Of a stretch of DNA of 64,000 nucleotides, positions 7,773-16,167 are shown piece after piece. The stretch spans positions 12,954 to 76,953 of the forward strand of contig JBCCGI010000037.1 in the NCBI GenBank assembly GCA_039029355.1, read 5' to 3'. The notes below the pieces were generated by a model. It saw only the letters and a list, made by a program, of their open reading frames with translations. It searched no databases and had not been told where the DNA came from. The DNA comes from JBCCGI01 sp039029355 (GTDB taxonomy: Bacteria > Planctomycetota > UBA1135 > GCA-002686595). The position numbers and the translations under genes were made by a program. How positions within the stretch are numbered: position 1 is the stretch's first letter; each line of letters begins with the position of its first letter.

Positions 7773-9659
7773 ATGAACGGCGAACAAAAATCCCCGTGGC
7801 CGCTCGTCCTGGTGCTCCTCGCGACGGCGCTCGCCTACCTGCGCGCGCTGGGCGGAGAGCTGGTCTATGACGACCTCCAGATGATCGAGCGCAACCCGCT
7901 GATCCGCGACCTCGGCAACGTGCCGCGGATGTTCGGGCAGGGTTACTGGGACTTCTTGGGCGAGGCCAACGCCTCGTACAACGGCTACTGGCGCCCGCTG
8001 ACGGCGATCTCGCTGGCGCTCGCGTACGCGGTCGGCGGCGGCTCGACCGAGGTCTTCCACGCCGCGTGCCTGCTGGTGCACCTGGCGGCGACCGGGCTCG
8101 CGTACGCGCTCGCGCTGCGGCTCTCGCGCGAGCGCGCGGTGGCGTTCTTCACGGCGCTGCTCTTCGGGCTGCACCCGGTGCACGTCGAGAGCGTGGCGTG
8201 GATCACCGCGTTGAACGACCCGCTGTTCGGCCTCTTCGGGCTGGCGGCGCTCTTCGCCTTCGCGGGTTGGCGCGAGCGCGGCTCGCCGGGCCTTCCGCTC
8301 GCAGCGGCGCTGTGGTTCGCGGTCGCGCTGCTCGCCAAGGAGCTCGCGGTGGCGGTGCTCCCGATGCTGGTCGCCCTCGACCTGTTCCGGCGCCGCGCCG
8401 AGGGCGAGCCGGCGGGGCTGCTGGGCGGCCTGCGCGCTCCGGCGCGGACGTACGGCACGCTGGGCGCGGTGCTGCTGGCGTACTACCTGGCGCGCGTGGC
8501 GGTCTTCGGCTCGCCCGCGGCCGGGCTCGATCGCATCACGACCTACTTCGGCGTCGGCTTCGGGCGGCTCGCGCTGCTGCGGGTCGAGCTGCTCGGCGGC
8601 GGGCTGGGGCTGCTCGCCTGGCCGGTCGACCTCAACGTCTTCCGCCCCTTCCATCCGGTGCTCGCCGCCACCTCGCCGGTCGTGATCGGCGCGGCGCTCG
8701 CGCTCGCGGCGTTCGTGGCGCTCGCGGCGTGGGAGTGGCGCCGCGGCGGGCGGCTCGAGCTCTTGGCGCTGCTCGTGATGCCCGCCGGCATCCTGCCGAT
8801 CCTGCTGCGCGTGGCTTCGCTCGGACGCTTCCCGCTCTCGGATCGCTTCCTCTACCTGCCGGTGGTCGGCTTCGCGCTGTATGCGACGCTGGTCGCGCGG
8901 CGGCTCCTTCCGCCCCGCACCGCCGGCGCCGCGCTGACGCTGGTCGCGGGCCTCTACGCGTGGGGCACCTATGCGCGGATCGGCGTGTGGGCGAACGAGG
9001 AGGCGCTCTTCCGCTCGGCCGTAACGGCGGATCCGCGGAGCGCCTACGCGCACTGGGGCCTCGGGCGCGTGCTGCTCGATCACTACAACGAGACCGAGGA
9101 CGACGCCGCGCTCGCCGAGGCGTTCGTCGTATATCAGCGCGCCCAGGCGCTGGTCGAAGAGGTGCTGAGCGACCCCGAGTCGGACCTCTTCATCAGCTCG
9201 GCCGACGTGCTGCAGATCAACCTGGGCTTCGGCTGGTGTCTGGTCGCCGAGGCCGTCAACGATGAGTACCACGACTTCGACACGCCGGCGGCGCTGTTCG
9301 AGCAGCTGCTGACGCGCATCTACGAGATCCGCGAGAACGCCGAGGAGGCGCGCAAGCAGGGGCTGCAGGTGCTGGTCGAGCCGCTGGAGGTCGAGCAGGT
9401 GCACGTCGCGCTCGGCGTCACGCACATGCTGGCGCGGCGCTACACCAAGGCCGAGACCTCGTTCCGCCAAGCCCTGGCCGAGAACGAGTCCTACCCCGAG
9501 GCCCACAGCAACTTCGGCCGCCTGCTGGCCGACCTGGGGGAGTTCGACCGCGCGCGGCACCACTTCGAGCGCGCGCTCGAGCTGCGCCCCGACGGCTACG
9601 AGGACCGACTGATGCTCGCCCGCGCGCTGTTCGAGCGCGGCTGGTACGAGCGCGCCTAG
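7773..9659 (+). CDS. TMTC-like membrane protein (GT-C glycosyltransferase-like) with TPR, ended by in-frame TAG
   Basis: The N-terminal half (about 1-410) is a multi-pass membrane domain with hallmarks of the TMTC/protein O-mannosyltransferase-like GT-C group: a luminal acidic motif VYDDLQMIERNPLIRD and the YWRPLT motif after the first helix. From about 425 come TPR helices (YAHWGLGRVL, AHSNFGRLLADLGEFDRA). The frame stops at a TAG at 9657-9659 inside a TPR (residues WYERA), yet the same frame continues with more TPRs to 10475. The most economical explanation is one gene of about 900 codons split by a CAG-to-TAG change, or simply a shortened product. The ATG used is the second of two tandem 11-bp copies. 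Confidence 0.75.
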   Translation: MNGEQKSPWPLVLVLLATALAYLRALGGELVYDDLQMIERNPLIRDLGNVPRMFGQGYWDFLGEANASYNGYWRPLTAISLALAYAVGGGSTEVFHAACLLVHLAATGLAYALALRLSRERAVAFFTALLFGLHPVHVESVAWITALNDPLFGLFGLAALFAFAGWRERGSPGLPLAAALWFAVALLAKELAVAVLPMLVALDLFRRRAEGEPAGLLGGLRAPARTYGTLGAVLLAYYLARVAVFGSPAAGLDRITTYFGVGFGRLALLRVELLGGGLGLLAWPVDLNVFRPFHPVLAATSPVVIGAALALAAFVALAAWEWRRGGRLELLALLVMPAGILPILLRVASLGRFPLSDRFLYLPVVGFALYATLVARRLLPPRTAGAALTLVAGLYAWGTYARIGVWANEEALFRSAVTADPRSAYAHWGLGRVLLDHYNETEDDAALAEAFVVYQRAQALVEEVLSDPESDLFISSADVLQINLGFGWCLVAEAVNDEYHDFDTPAALFEQLLTRIYEIRENAEEARKQGLQVLVEPLEVEQVHVALGVTHMLARRYTKAETSFRQALAENESYPEAHSNFGRLLADLGEFDRARHHFERALELRPDGYEDRLMLARALFERGWYERA

Positions 9660-10475
9660 GAGCTGGCGCGCGAGCTCAACGACGAGGACCCGCGCGAGCC
9701 CGAGGCCATGATGGTGCTCGCGTCGCTGAAGGCGCGACTCGCGAAGCACTCCGAGGCCCTGGTGTGGGTCGACAAGGTGCTGGAGGCCGAGCCCGAGCAC
9801 GGCTACGCGTGGTTCGTGCGCGCCGGCGTGCTCATCAAGCTGAACGAGAGCCAGGAGGCGATCCGCTCGTTCCGCCGCGCGACCGAGCTCCTGCCCGACA
9901 ACTTCGAGGCGCAGTACAACTTCGGCGCGTACCTCCTGCAGTCGGGAGCACTCGACTCCGCCACGCCCTACCTGGTTCAGGCCTACGGGCTATGCCGCGA
10001 CGCGAGCCGCTATCTGCAGATCCGCGAGACGCTCCTGCAGCTGCCCGTCGCGGCCGACAGCGCGGTGACGCTGGGCGCCATCGACCGCTCGCGCGGCCAG
10101 TGGGACGCGGCGCTGACCTGGCTCGACCGCGCGCTCGCGGCCGCGCCGGCGAACGGCGAGCTCCTGTTCCAGAAGGGCCGCGTGCTGCGCGACCGCGGCG
10201 ACCTGCCCGGCGCGGCCGACGTGATGGCGAGCGCCTGCGACGCGCTGCCCGACGCGTTCGTGCCGCACTTCGAGCTGGGGCTGGTGCTCAACGAGCTCCT
10301 GCGCTTCCCCGAGGCGCTGGAGCGCCTGCGGAGCGCGCTCGCGATCGGCCCGCCGGCCTCGTGGTCGGGGGAGCAGGCGCGCAACACGGTCGCGCGTATC
10401 GAGGAGGTCGTGCGCGCGCTCGAAGCGGGCCAGCAGGGTCCGCTGTTCGGGCCACCGGCGACTCCGGGCGGTTAG
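9660..10475 (+). pseudogene. C-terminal TPR part of the interrupted TMTC-like gene
   Basis: This continues in the frame of the gene at 7773 immediately after the TAG, beginning ELARELNDEDPREPEAM. It carries about five further TPR-like helical pairs (HGYAWFVRAGVLIKLNES, NFEAQYNFGAYLLQSG, WDAALTWLDRALAAAP, FELGLVLNELLRFPEAL) and ends in TAG. The first usable ATG is at 9708, and nothing resembling a ribosome-binding site was seen there, so separate translation is uncertain. Codon use matches that of the upstream part, so any interruption is recent. Confidence 0.65.
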
Positions 10476-10505
10476 GCCGGCCCTTCTTTTCCCACGAGGT
10501 GAGCG

Positions 10506-12428
10506 GTGTTGCTATCGAAGCGTGTGTTTGAGCCCTATCACCGTGCCGCGGCGGAGGGCGGCGACACGGCAGCCCTGCGCAAGCTGTGCGCGCTCTACCG
10601 CGTCAACACGCTGACGGCGCTGAACGCTGCGCAGCACGGCTGGCTCGGCGCGAGCTTCTCAGCCGTCGAGCTGCTCGCCGTCATCTACGCGGACTTCATC
10701 CGTGCCCCCTCGGCGCCGCCGGAGTCGCGGCCCGCGCTGTTCCTCTCGAAGGGGCACGCCGCCGCCGCTCACTACGCCGTCCTCGCAGCGCACGGCGCGT
10801 TTCCCGTCGAGCGCCTGCTGAGCTACAAGGAAGCGGACGGCCTGCCGGCGCACAGCGATCGCGCGGTCCCGGGCGTCGACGCGGACAGCGGGAGCCTCGG
10901 TATGGGGCTCTCGAAGGCGCTCGGCTTCGCCCTCGCCCGCGCCGCGCGCCCGCACCCCACGTTCGTCGTGCTCGGCGATGGCGAGCTTCAGGAGGGGCAG
11001 GTCTTCGAGTCCCTGCTTACGCTAGCGCACCTGCGCCCTGCGGGGTTCGTGGTCATCGTCGACCGCAACGGCCTGCAGACGGACAGCCCGACCAGCTCGA
11101 TCAAGGACGCGCGCGACTGGGAGCTGGTCTTCCGCGGGCTCGGGCTCGCCGTCGAGCGGATCGACGGGCACGACCTCAAGTCGGTGCGGCGCACCCTGCA
11201 AGCGGCGGCGGGCGGCGTTGAGCCCGTCGTGGTGATCGCGGACACCGTCAAGGGATACGGGACGTCGCGGACCGCGATGCCGCTCGAGCACACCGGCCCG
11301 AGGGAAGGCGTTTGGCACGGGCGCATCCCCACCCACGACGAGTACATCGCGTTGGTCGACGAGCTCATCGCGGAGGTCGACGACCCCGCCCTCGCCGAAG
11401 AGGTGCGGACGGCGCGCTCGCGTGGCGCGGTGCCGGTCGCCCATCCCAAGGAGTCGCGGGACGGCACCTCAACGGGGGCCGCCTTCGGCGACGCGCTTCC
11501 GAGCCAAGTCGGCGGCAGCCCGGACGTGGTCGTGCTCGACGCCGACCTGGAGGGTCCCTGCAGGCTCGCCTCGTTCGCGCAGAGCTTCCCCGACCGGTTC
11601 GTGGAGGTCGGGATCAGCGAGCAGGACATGGTCTCGCACGCGGCGGGGATCGCCCTCGCCGGCCGCATCGCGATCGCGAACACCTACGCCTCGTTCTACA
11701 AGCGCGCCGTGGAGCAGGTCGCCGCCTGCGCGGCGGAGGGCCTGGCGGTCGTCTTCGTCGGGCACTACGCCGGGCTCGACTACTTCACCGACGGCAAGTC
11801 CCACCAGTCGCTGGAGGACGTCGGGCTCTTCCGCGCGCTGGAGACGGTCGACGTGTTCGAGCCCCTGACGCCGGGCGAGGTCGAGCCACTGCTCGCGCAC
11901 GTGCTCGCCCGTCTGCGGGCCGACCTCGCGCGCGGCGCGCGCTCGCGGCCGGTCTATCTGCGCCTCCACCGCACGCCGGCGCGGCTCGAGCGCCCCCTCC
12001 CCCACGCGTTCGCGCCGGGGCAGCCGTATCACTTCGACGCGGAGCACAGCGTTGCGCCGGACGCGAGGCTGTTCGCAAGCGGCCCCCACATGCTCGCGCT
12101 CGCGCTCGAGGTCGCAGCCGTGCTCGGCGAGCGCGGCGTCGTGGCGGATGCGGTGGGCGTCAGCTCCTTCTTCCAACGCGAGGACGCCCTGACGCGGCTG
12201 ACCGCCGGCCCGCGGCTCGCGGTGACACTGGAGAGCCACCGCCAAACCGGCGGGCTGGCGGATTGGATCGCCGCCGAGACGGCGGCTCACCCGCTTCGCT
12301 TCGGCGCGCACGCGGCCCCGGTTTGCACGCGCCGGCTCGCGGACAGCCTGGCGGTCCATGGGCTCACGGCTCCCAGGGTCGCCGAGCGCATCGAGAGCGT
12401 GTTGCGCGCAGCGCGCGACCGGGTCTGA
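10506..12428 (+). CDS. Transketolase-family protein (thiamine diphosphate dependent)
   Basis: A 640-residue protein starting with GTG behind GAGGTGAG. The N-terminal half has the transketolase entry region (HGWLGASFSAVELLAVIY, LSKGHAAAAHYAVLA) and the ThDP/metal motif GDGELQEGQ followed about 25 residues later by VDRNG. The second half carries the pyrimidine-binding domain with EVGISEQDM, which holds the expected cofactor-activating Glu, then a C-terminal domain. It joins in one chain what some genomes encode as two half-transketolases. The acceptor and donor sugars cannot be read from sequence; pentose-phosphate transketolase or a related DXS-like ketol transfer are both possible. It follows the interrupted TPR gene by 30 nt. 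Confidence 0.8.
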   Translation: MLLSKRVFEPYHRAAAEGGDTAALRKLCALYRVNTLTALNAAQHGWLGASFSAVELLAVIYADFIRAPSAPPESRPALFLSKGHAAAAHYAVLAAHGAFPVERLLSYKEADGLPAHSDRAVPGVDADSGSLGMGLSKALGFALARAARPHPTFVVLGDGELQEGQVFESLLTLAHLRPAGFVVIVDRNGLQTDSPTSSIKDARDWELVFRGLGLAVERIDGHDLKSVRRTLQAAAGGVEPVVVIADTVKGYGTSRTAMPLEHTGPREGVWHGRIPTHDEYIALVDELIAEVDDPALAEEVRTARSRGAVPVAHPKESRDGTSTGAAFGDALPSQVGGSPDVVVLDADLEGPCRLASFAQSFPDRFVEVGISEQDMVSHAAGIALAGRIAIANTYASFYKRAVEQVAACAAEGLAVVFVGHYAGLDYFTDGKSHQSLEDVGLFRALETVDVFEPLTPGEVEPLLAHVLARLRADLARGARSRPVYLRLHRTPARLERPLPHAFAPGQPYHFDAEHSVAPDARLFASGPHMLALALEVAAVLGERGVVADAVGVSSFFQREDALTRLTAGPRLAVTLESHRQTGGLADWIAAETAAHPLRFGAHAAPVCTRRLADSLAVHGLTAPRVAERIESVLRAARDRV

Positions 12429-12445
12429 GCCGCGCGCCGGGCGAG

Positions 12446-13426
12446 CTAGCGCTCCTCGCCTTCGCCTTCCTCCGCCGTCTCGCGCGGCGAGTAGTACCCG
12501 TCGAAGGTCGCCGTCCACGTCGCCTTGTCGTCGCGCGACTCCTCGATGAACTGGCGCACGCGGCCGTCCGCGAGCGGCGTCAGGGTCGTGCGGTGGTCGA
12601 TCGTATCGCCGCTCTTGTACATGTGGCGGCCCTCGAAGCGCATCGCGCCGTCGACGAAGTTGCCGGCCATGTTGAGCACGCTGCCGCCGGCGTCGATCCA
12701 CACCTGCTTCCACTGCTCGGCGTCGCGGTCCCAGTAGTTCATGCTCTTGCCGGTGCCGCCGTTCGCCGAGGTCCACTCCTCGAAGACCAGGTGGCCGCCG
12801 AGCTGGCTGGTGATGCGGTTCGTGCCGAGCACCTGACCCGTCGCGCTCTTCACCACCCAGTCGCCGACCCAGAAGTTGAGGTGCGTAAGCACGTCGTCCG
12901 GCGCGGGCGCCGACAGGCTGTCGAGGAACGTCTGCCAGCGCGGATCGCCGCGCAGGGCGGCGAGGTCGGTGTCGGTACGCGCCAGCTGCGCGTCCGAGAA
13001 GCCGCGCTGGGCCGCGATACCGAGCGCCTCGAAGGCGCCGTCGACGTCGCCGAGCAGCGCGTGGGCACACGCCAGGTTGTACGCCGCCGTCGGCGCGAAC
13101 TGCGGGTGCTGCAGGGCCTTCTCGTGGGCCGGGATCGCGCGCTCGAGCTCGCCGATCGCGTGCAGCGAGTAGCCCAGCCGGAACCACGCGACGCCGGAGG
13201 TCGGGTCGACCTCGAGCGCCGCCTCGTAGGCCTTGGCGGCCTCCGCGAAGCGCCCGGCGCTGAAGTGCGTGTTCGCGTCGGTCAGGTCGGCCTTCGGTCG
13301 CGACGCGGGCGGCGGCTCCTGGCGCAGTTCCTTGGTGTGCAGGGCGGGGCCGGCACAGGCGGGCGCGAGGGCCGCGCCCAGGGCGAGCGCGGCGGAGAGG
13401 ACCAGGCGGGAGGACGGGCTACGCAT
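12446..13426 (-). CDS. Exported TPR protein with DUF1579-like beta-barrel domain
   Basis: A 326-residue protein. The N-terminus is a signal sequence ending LAPACAG, possibly a lipobox with Cys24, although it is a weak match. Residues about 45-165 hold TPRs (ANTHFSAGRFAEAAKAYEAAL, VAWFRLGYSLHAIGELERAI). Residues about 185-310 (LNFWVGDWVV, NRITSQLGGHLVFEEW, MNYWDRDAEQWKQVW) resemble a small lipocalin-like domain seen in many exported proteins that follow TPR modules. Function unknown. It is convergent with the transketolase gene (17 nt apart) and divergent from the DinB gene. Stop is TAG. Confidence 0.7.
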   Translation of the reverse strand: MRSPSSRLVLSAALALGAALAPACAGPALHTKELRQEPPPASRPKADLTDANTHFSAGRFAEAAKAYEAALEVDPTSGVAWFRLGYSLHAIGELERAIPAHEKALQHPQFAPTAAYNLACAHALLGDVDGAFEALGIAAQRGFSDAQLARTDTDLAALRGDPRWQTFLDSLSAPAPDDVLTHLNFWVGDWVVKSATGQVLGTNRITSQLGGHLVFEEWTSANGGTGKSMNYWDRDAEQWKQVWIDAGGSVLNMAGNFVDGAMRFEGRHMYKSGDTIDHRTTLTPLADGRVRQFIEESRDDKATWTATFDGYYSPRETAEEGEGEER

Positions 13427-13521
13427 GTCTTGCTCCTCGGCGGATTCGGCCTGACGGCGGTCGATGACGGTCGACTCCCGAGTCTACCGGCGGCGCGGCG
13501 CGGCTCCTGTATGCTCTTGGC

Positions 13522-14052
13522 ATGGCTCCGCGAGTCCTCTGGCTGGAACGCGTGTTCGAGAACGGCTTCGCGCCGGCGCTCTACCCGGCCTTCCTCGAGC
13601 GCCTGCGCGGCACGCCCGCGCGGCTCGAGGAGAGCCTCGCCGCGGTGCCCGCCGACGTCCTCGTACGGCGCGACGGCCCCGAGGGCGACGGCTGGTCGAT
13701 CCAGGAGAACGTGGGGCACCTCCTCGACCTCGAATATCTGCCGGCGGCACGGATCGAGGACTTCCTCGCGGGCGCGGAAACGCTGACGCCCTGGCTCGGC
13801 AACGACGACACCGACGCCGCCGGCTACAACGGGCGGCCGCTGGCGGAGATCCTGACCGCCTTCCGCGCGGCGCGCACCGAGCTGCTGGCGCGGCTCGATG
13901 CGTTGGTCGAGGAGGACTTCGCGCGCGAGAGCCTGCACCCGCGCGTGAAGACGCGCATGCGGATGATCGACCTGCTCTTCTTCCAGGCCGAGCACGACGA
14001 CCACCACCTGGCGCGCATCCACGAGCTCAAGCGGCACTTCGGGGTCGCGTAG
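13522..14052 (+). CDS. DinB-superfamily protein
   Basis: A 176-residue cytoplasmic four-helix-bundle protein. The expected metal-ligand histidines are present: one in GHLLDLE and a cluster in AEHDDHHLARIHELKRH near the C-terminus. DinB-like proteins are often thiol-dependent metalloenzymes or damage-induced proteins; the reaction here cannot be assigned. ATG start behind a short spacer shared with the divergent TPR gene. Confidence 0.75.
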   Translation: MAPRVLWLERVFENGFAPALYPAFLERLRGTPARLEESLAAVPADVLVRRDGPEGDGWSIQENVGHLLDLEYLPAARIEDFLAGAETLTPWLGNDDTDAAGYNGRPLAEILTAFRAARTELLARLDALVEEDFARESLHPRVKTRMRMIDLLFFQAEHDDHHLARIHELKRHFGVA

Positions 14053-14067
14053 GCGACCGCGGACGGA

Positions 14068-14709
14068 TCAGAAGTCGCCGGCCAGGACGTCGTTGCGGCC
14101 CCGGTTCAGCGCGTAGCTCTTGGTGACGCGCACCTTGATGTCGACCGGGTCGGCGAAGTACGGCTGGTACCGCTCGCAGAGCTTCTCCTCCAGCTCCGGC
14201 CGCGTGAGCCCGCGGACGTCGACCCACCCGAGCTCGGGCAGGAGCACGTGCCCGTCGGAGGCGACGACATCCTCCGCCGCAATGCCCGAGTGGGCGACGC
14301 ACTGCACCTGAAGCCGATCCCCGATGGCGACGACGACGTCGCCGAAGGGCGGCGGAAGCAGCGGCGCTAGGGTCGGCTCACCAGCGCTCGCGCGCAGCTC
14401 GCCGCGCAGCTCGGAGAGCTGCACCAGCGTCGCGCCGAGGACCAGAAGGAGCAGGCAGGTGAGGGCGAGGTGGATTCGCTGCAGCATGAGTCGTTCTCCC
14501 AGCCGGACCCGCCGGCAGGCGCTATGGACCGCGTCGAAGTCGCCGAAGCGCGCTTCCGCGTCCCGGCGCGCCGCCTCGGGGTCCATCCCGGCGGCGATGT
14601 TGTCGCGCGTACGCGCCTCGAGGTGGAAGGCGAGCTCGTCCGCGATGTCGGCCTCGATCGCCTCGACGGGGCGCGGGTCGGGGGCGCGCAGCCAGTCGCT
14701 CAACGCCAT
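14068..14709 (-). CDS. Membrane protein: permease-prefix-like domain fused to Poly_export/SLBB-type domain
   Basis: A 213-residue protein starting at MALSDWLRAP. Residues about 12-65 (EADIADELAFHLEARTRD, GMDPEAARRDAEARFGDF) resemble the helical prefix found at the N-terminus of acidobacterial-type FtsX permeases, which are usually paired with PadR regulators. One transmembrane helix follows (about 75-92, HLALTCLLLLVLGATLV). The C-terminal part (GDRLQVQCV, DGHVLLPELGWVDVRGLT, ELEEKLCERYQPYF) matches the polysaccharide-export domain of Wza-like proteins. Thus a domain usually ahead of a permease is here ahead of an export-type domain. The start overlaps the end of the PadR gene by 10 nt, implying coupled translation. 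No polysaccharide locus is nearby. Confidence 0.7.
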   Translation of the reverse strand: MALSDWLRAPDPRPVEAIEADIADELAFHLEARTRDNIAAGMDPEAARRDAEARFGDFDAVHSACRRVRLGERLMLQRIHLALTCLLLLVLGATLVQLSELRGELRASAGEPTLAPLLPPPFGDVVVAIGDRLQVQCVAHSGIAAEDVVASDGHVLLPELGWVDVRGLTRPELEEKLCERYQPYFADPVDIKVRVTKSYALNRGRNDVLAGDF

Positions 14710-15056
14710 CCCGGGGCCTCCGTCATGGGCGCCCGCAGCACGCGGGCGATGGCGTCGGACATGCGCGCCCAGGACGCCTCGCTCTCGGCCAGCTGCCCGC
14801 GCCCCGCGTCGGTGAGGCGGTAGAACTTCGCGCGCCGGTTGGCCTCGGAGACGCCCCACTCGGCGGCGATCCAGCCGCGCTTCTCCATCCGGTGGAGCGC
14901 GGGATACAGCGAGCCCTCCTCCACCTGCAGCACGTCGCCACTCGACTCCTGGATCCGGCGCGCGATCCCGTAGCCGTGGCGCGGGCCGCTCTGCAGCGAC
15001 TTCAGCACCAAGAGGTCGAGGGTGCCGCGCAGAAGGTCGTCTCGTTGGTGAGCCAT
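14700..15056 (-). CDS. PadR-family transcriptional regulator
   Basis: A 118-residue winged-helix regulator beginning MAHQRDDLLRGTLDLLVLKSL. The PadR signatures are clear: HGYGIARRI, GSLYPALHRMEKRGWI and YRLTDAGR, with a short C-terminal dimerisation helix. I preferred this start over an upstream one because PadR proteins begin just ahead of the LLRGTLDLL helix. It precedes and overlaps the Poly_export-type gene by 10 nt and probably controls it and itself. It is divergent from pyrK. Confidence 0.85.
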   Translation of the reverse strand: MAHQRDDLLRGTLDLLVLKSLQSGPRHGYGIARRIQESSGDVLQVEEGSLYPALHRMEKRGWIAAEWGVSEANRRAKFYRLTDAGRGQLAESEASWARMSDAIARVLRAPMTEAPGWR

Positions 15057-15151
15057 CGCTTCCCTAGAAACCCTAGGGGAGATGCCGGGATCCCACAAGC
15101 CCCCTTTCCCCGGAACGGCCGCGGGGGGCGCGCTGCTATCCTGCCCCCGAC

Positions 15152-16006
15152 ATGCCCGCTCCCCCGCCCGACGCACGCTCCTTCCTCGGCGAGGTGGTCC
15201 GCGTCGAGCCCTGTGGGGACGACGGGGTGATCCTCGCGCTGCGGCCCGAGGTCGAGCTGGCGCCGATCCGCGCCAGCCGCTTCTTCATGCTGAAGTGCGA
15301 GGAGCGGCGCGCGCCGCTCATCCCACGGCCCTTCTCGATCTACCGTCACCGCGACGGCGTGTGCGAGTTCCTTATCAAGGTGATGGGCCGCGGCACCCAG
15401 GCCCTCTCCCGCTGCCGCCCGGGCGAGACGGTCCGCATGGTCGGCCCGCTCGGCAACGGCTGGCCGGCGCTCGACGGCGACGGAGCGCCGTGGGTGATGC
15501 TGGCCGGCGGCGTCGGCTCGGCGCCCTTCTACATGGCCATCGAGCAGGCCCTGGCCGGCATGGACGGCCGCACGCCCGTCGCGCCCGCGAACGTCAGCTA
15601 CCTGTTCGGAGCCGCGACGGCGGGCCTGCTCTACGACATCGACGCCTTCCGCGCCCTGGGAATCGGGGTCCACACGGCCACCGACGACGGTTCGGAGGGC
15701 TTCCGCGGCAACGTGCTGGGCCTGCTGGAGCGCCTCTGGGAGGACGGCACGCTGCCGCGCGAGTGCCGCCTGCTCGCCTGCGGCCCCGACCCGATGCTCG
15801 AAGCCGTCGAGCACCTGGCGCAGGAGCGCGGCCTCGCGACCTGGCTATCGCTCGAGACGCTGATGGGCTGCGGGGTAGGAATCTGCAACGGCTGCCCGGT
15901 CGACACCCGCCCCGACGGGCCCCTGGGCGCCTGGCCCAACGCCAAGTGCTGCGTCGAGGGGCCGGTGTTCAGCACCGCTGCGATCACGCTCCAGCCAACG
16001 GCCTAG
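15152..16006 (+). CDS. pyrK: Dihydroorotate dehydrogenase electron-transfer subunit-like (PyrK type)
   Basis: A 284-residue ferredoxin-reductase-fold protein. The FAD motif RPFSIY is at 59-64, the NAD-binding start AGGVGSAPFY at 118-127, and a C-terminal [2Fe-2S] site MGCGVGICNGC with Cys240, Cys245, Cys248 and Cys266 or 267. This is the PyrK layout, where the subunit passes electrons between NAD and the catalytic PyrD partner in pyrimidine synthesis. No pyrD is in the window, so assignment to this role rests on the domain pattern. Stop is TAG. Confidence 0.8.
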   Translation: MPAPPPDARSFLGEVVRVEPCGDDGVILALRPEVELAPIRASRFFMLKCEERRAPLIPRPFSIYRHRDGVCEFLIKVMGRGTQALSRCRPGETVRMVGPLGNGWPALDGDGAPWVMLAGGVGSAPFYMAIEQALAGMDGRTPVAPANVSYLFGAATAGLLYDIDAFRALGIGVHTATDDGSEGFRGNVLGLLERLWEDGTLPRECRLLACGPDPMLEAVEHLAQERGLATWLSLETLMGCGVGICNGCPVDTRPDGPLGAWPNAKCCVEGPVFSTAAITLQPTA

Positions 16007-16167
16007 GCCCGCCTCAGGGGCGCTGGAGCGCGATTTCGAGGCGCCTAGGCTACCCCGCATACCTCACGAGAGCATCGCGCGGGGGTCCCGCCCCGCGGGT
16101 TCTTCGGGGGCGGAAATTGGTGCGAAAGACGCGTCCCGTCCGCGCGCGAGCCACGTAGCGGGCGCCC

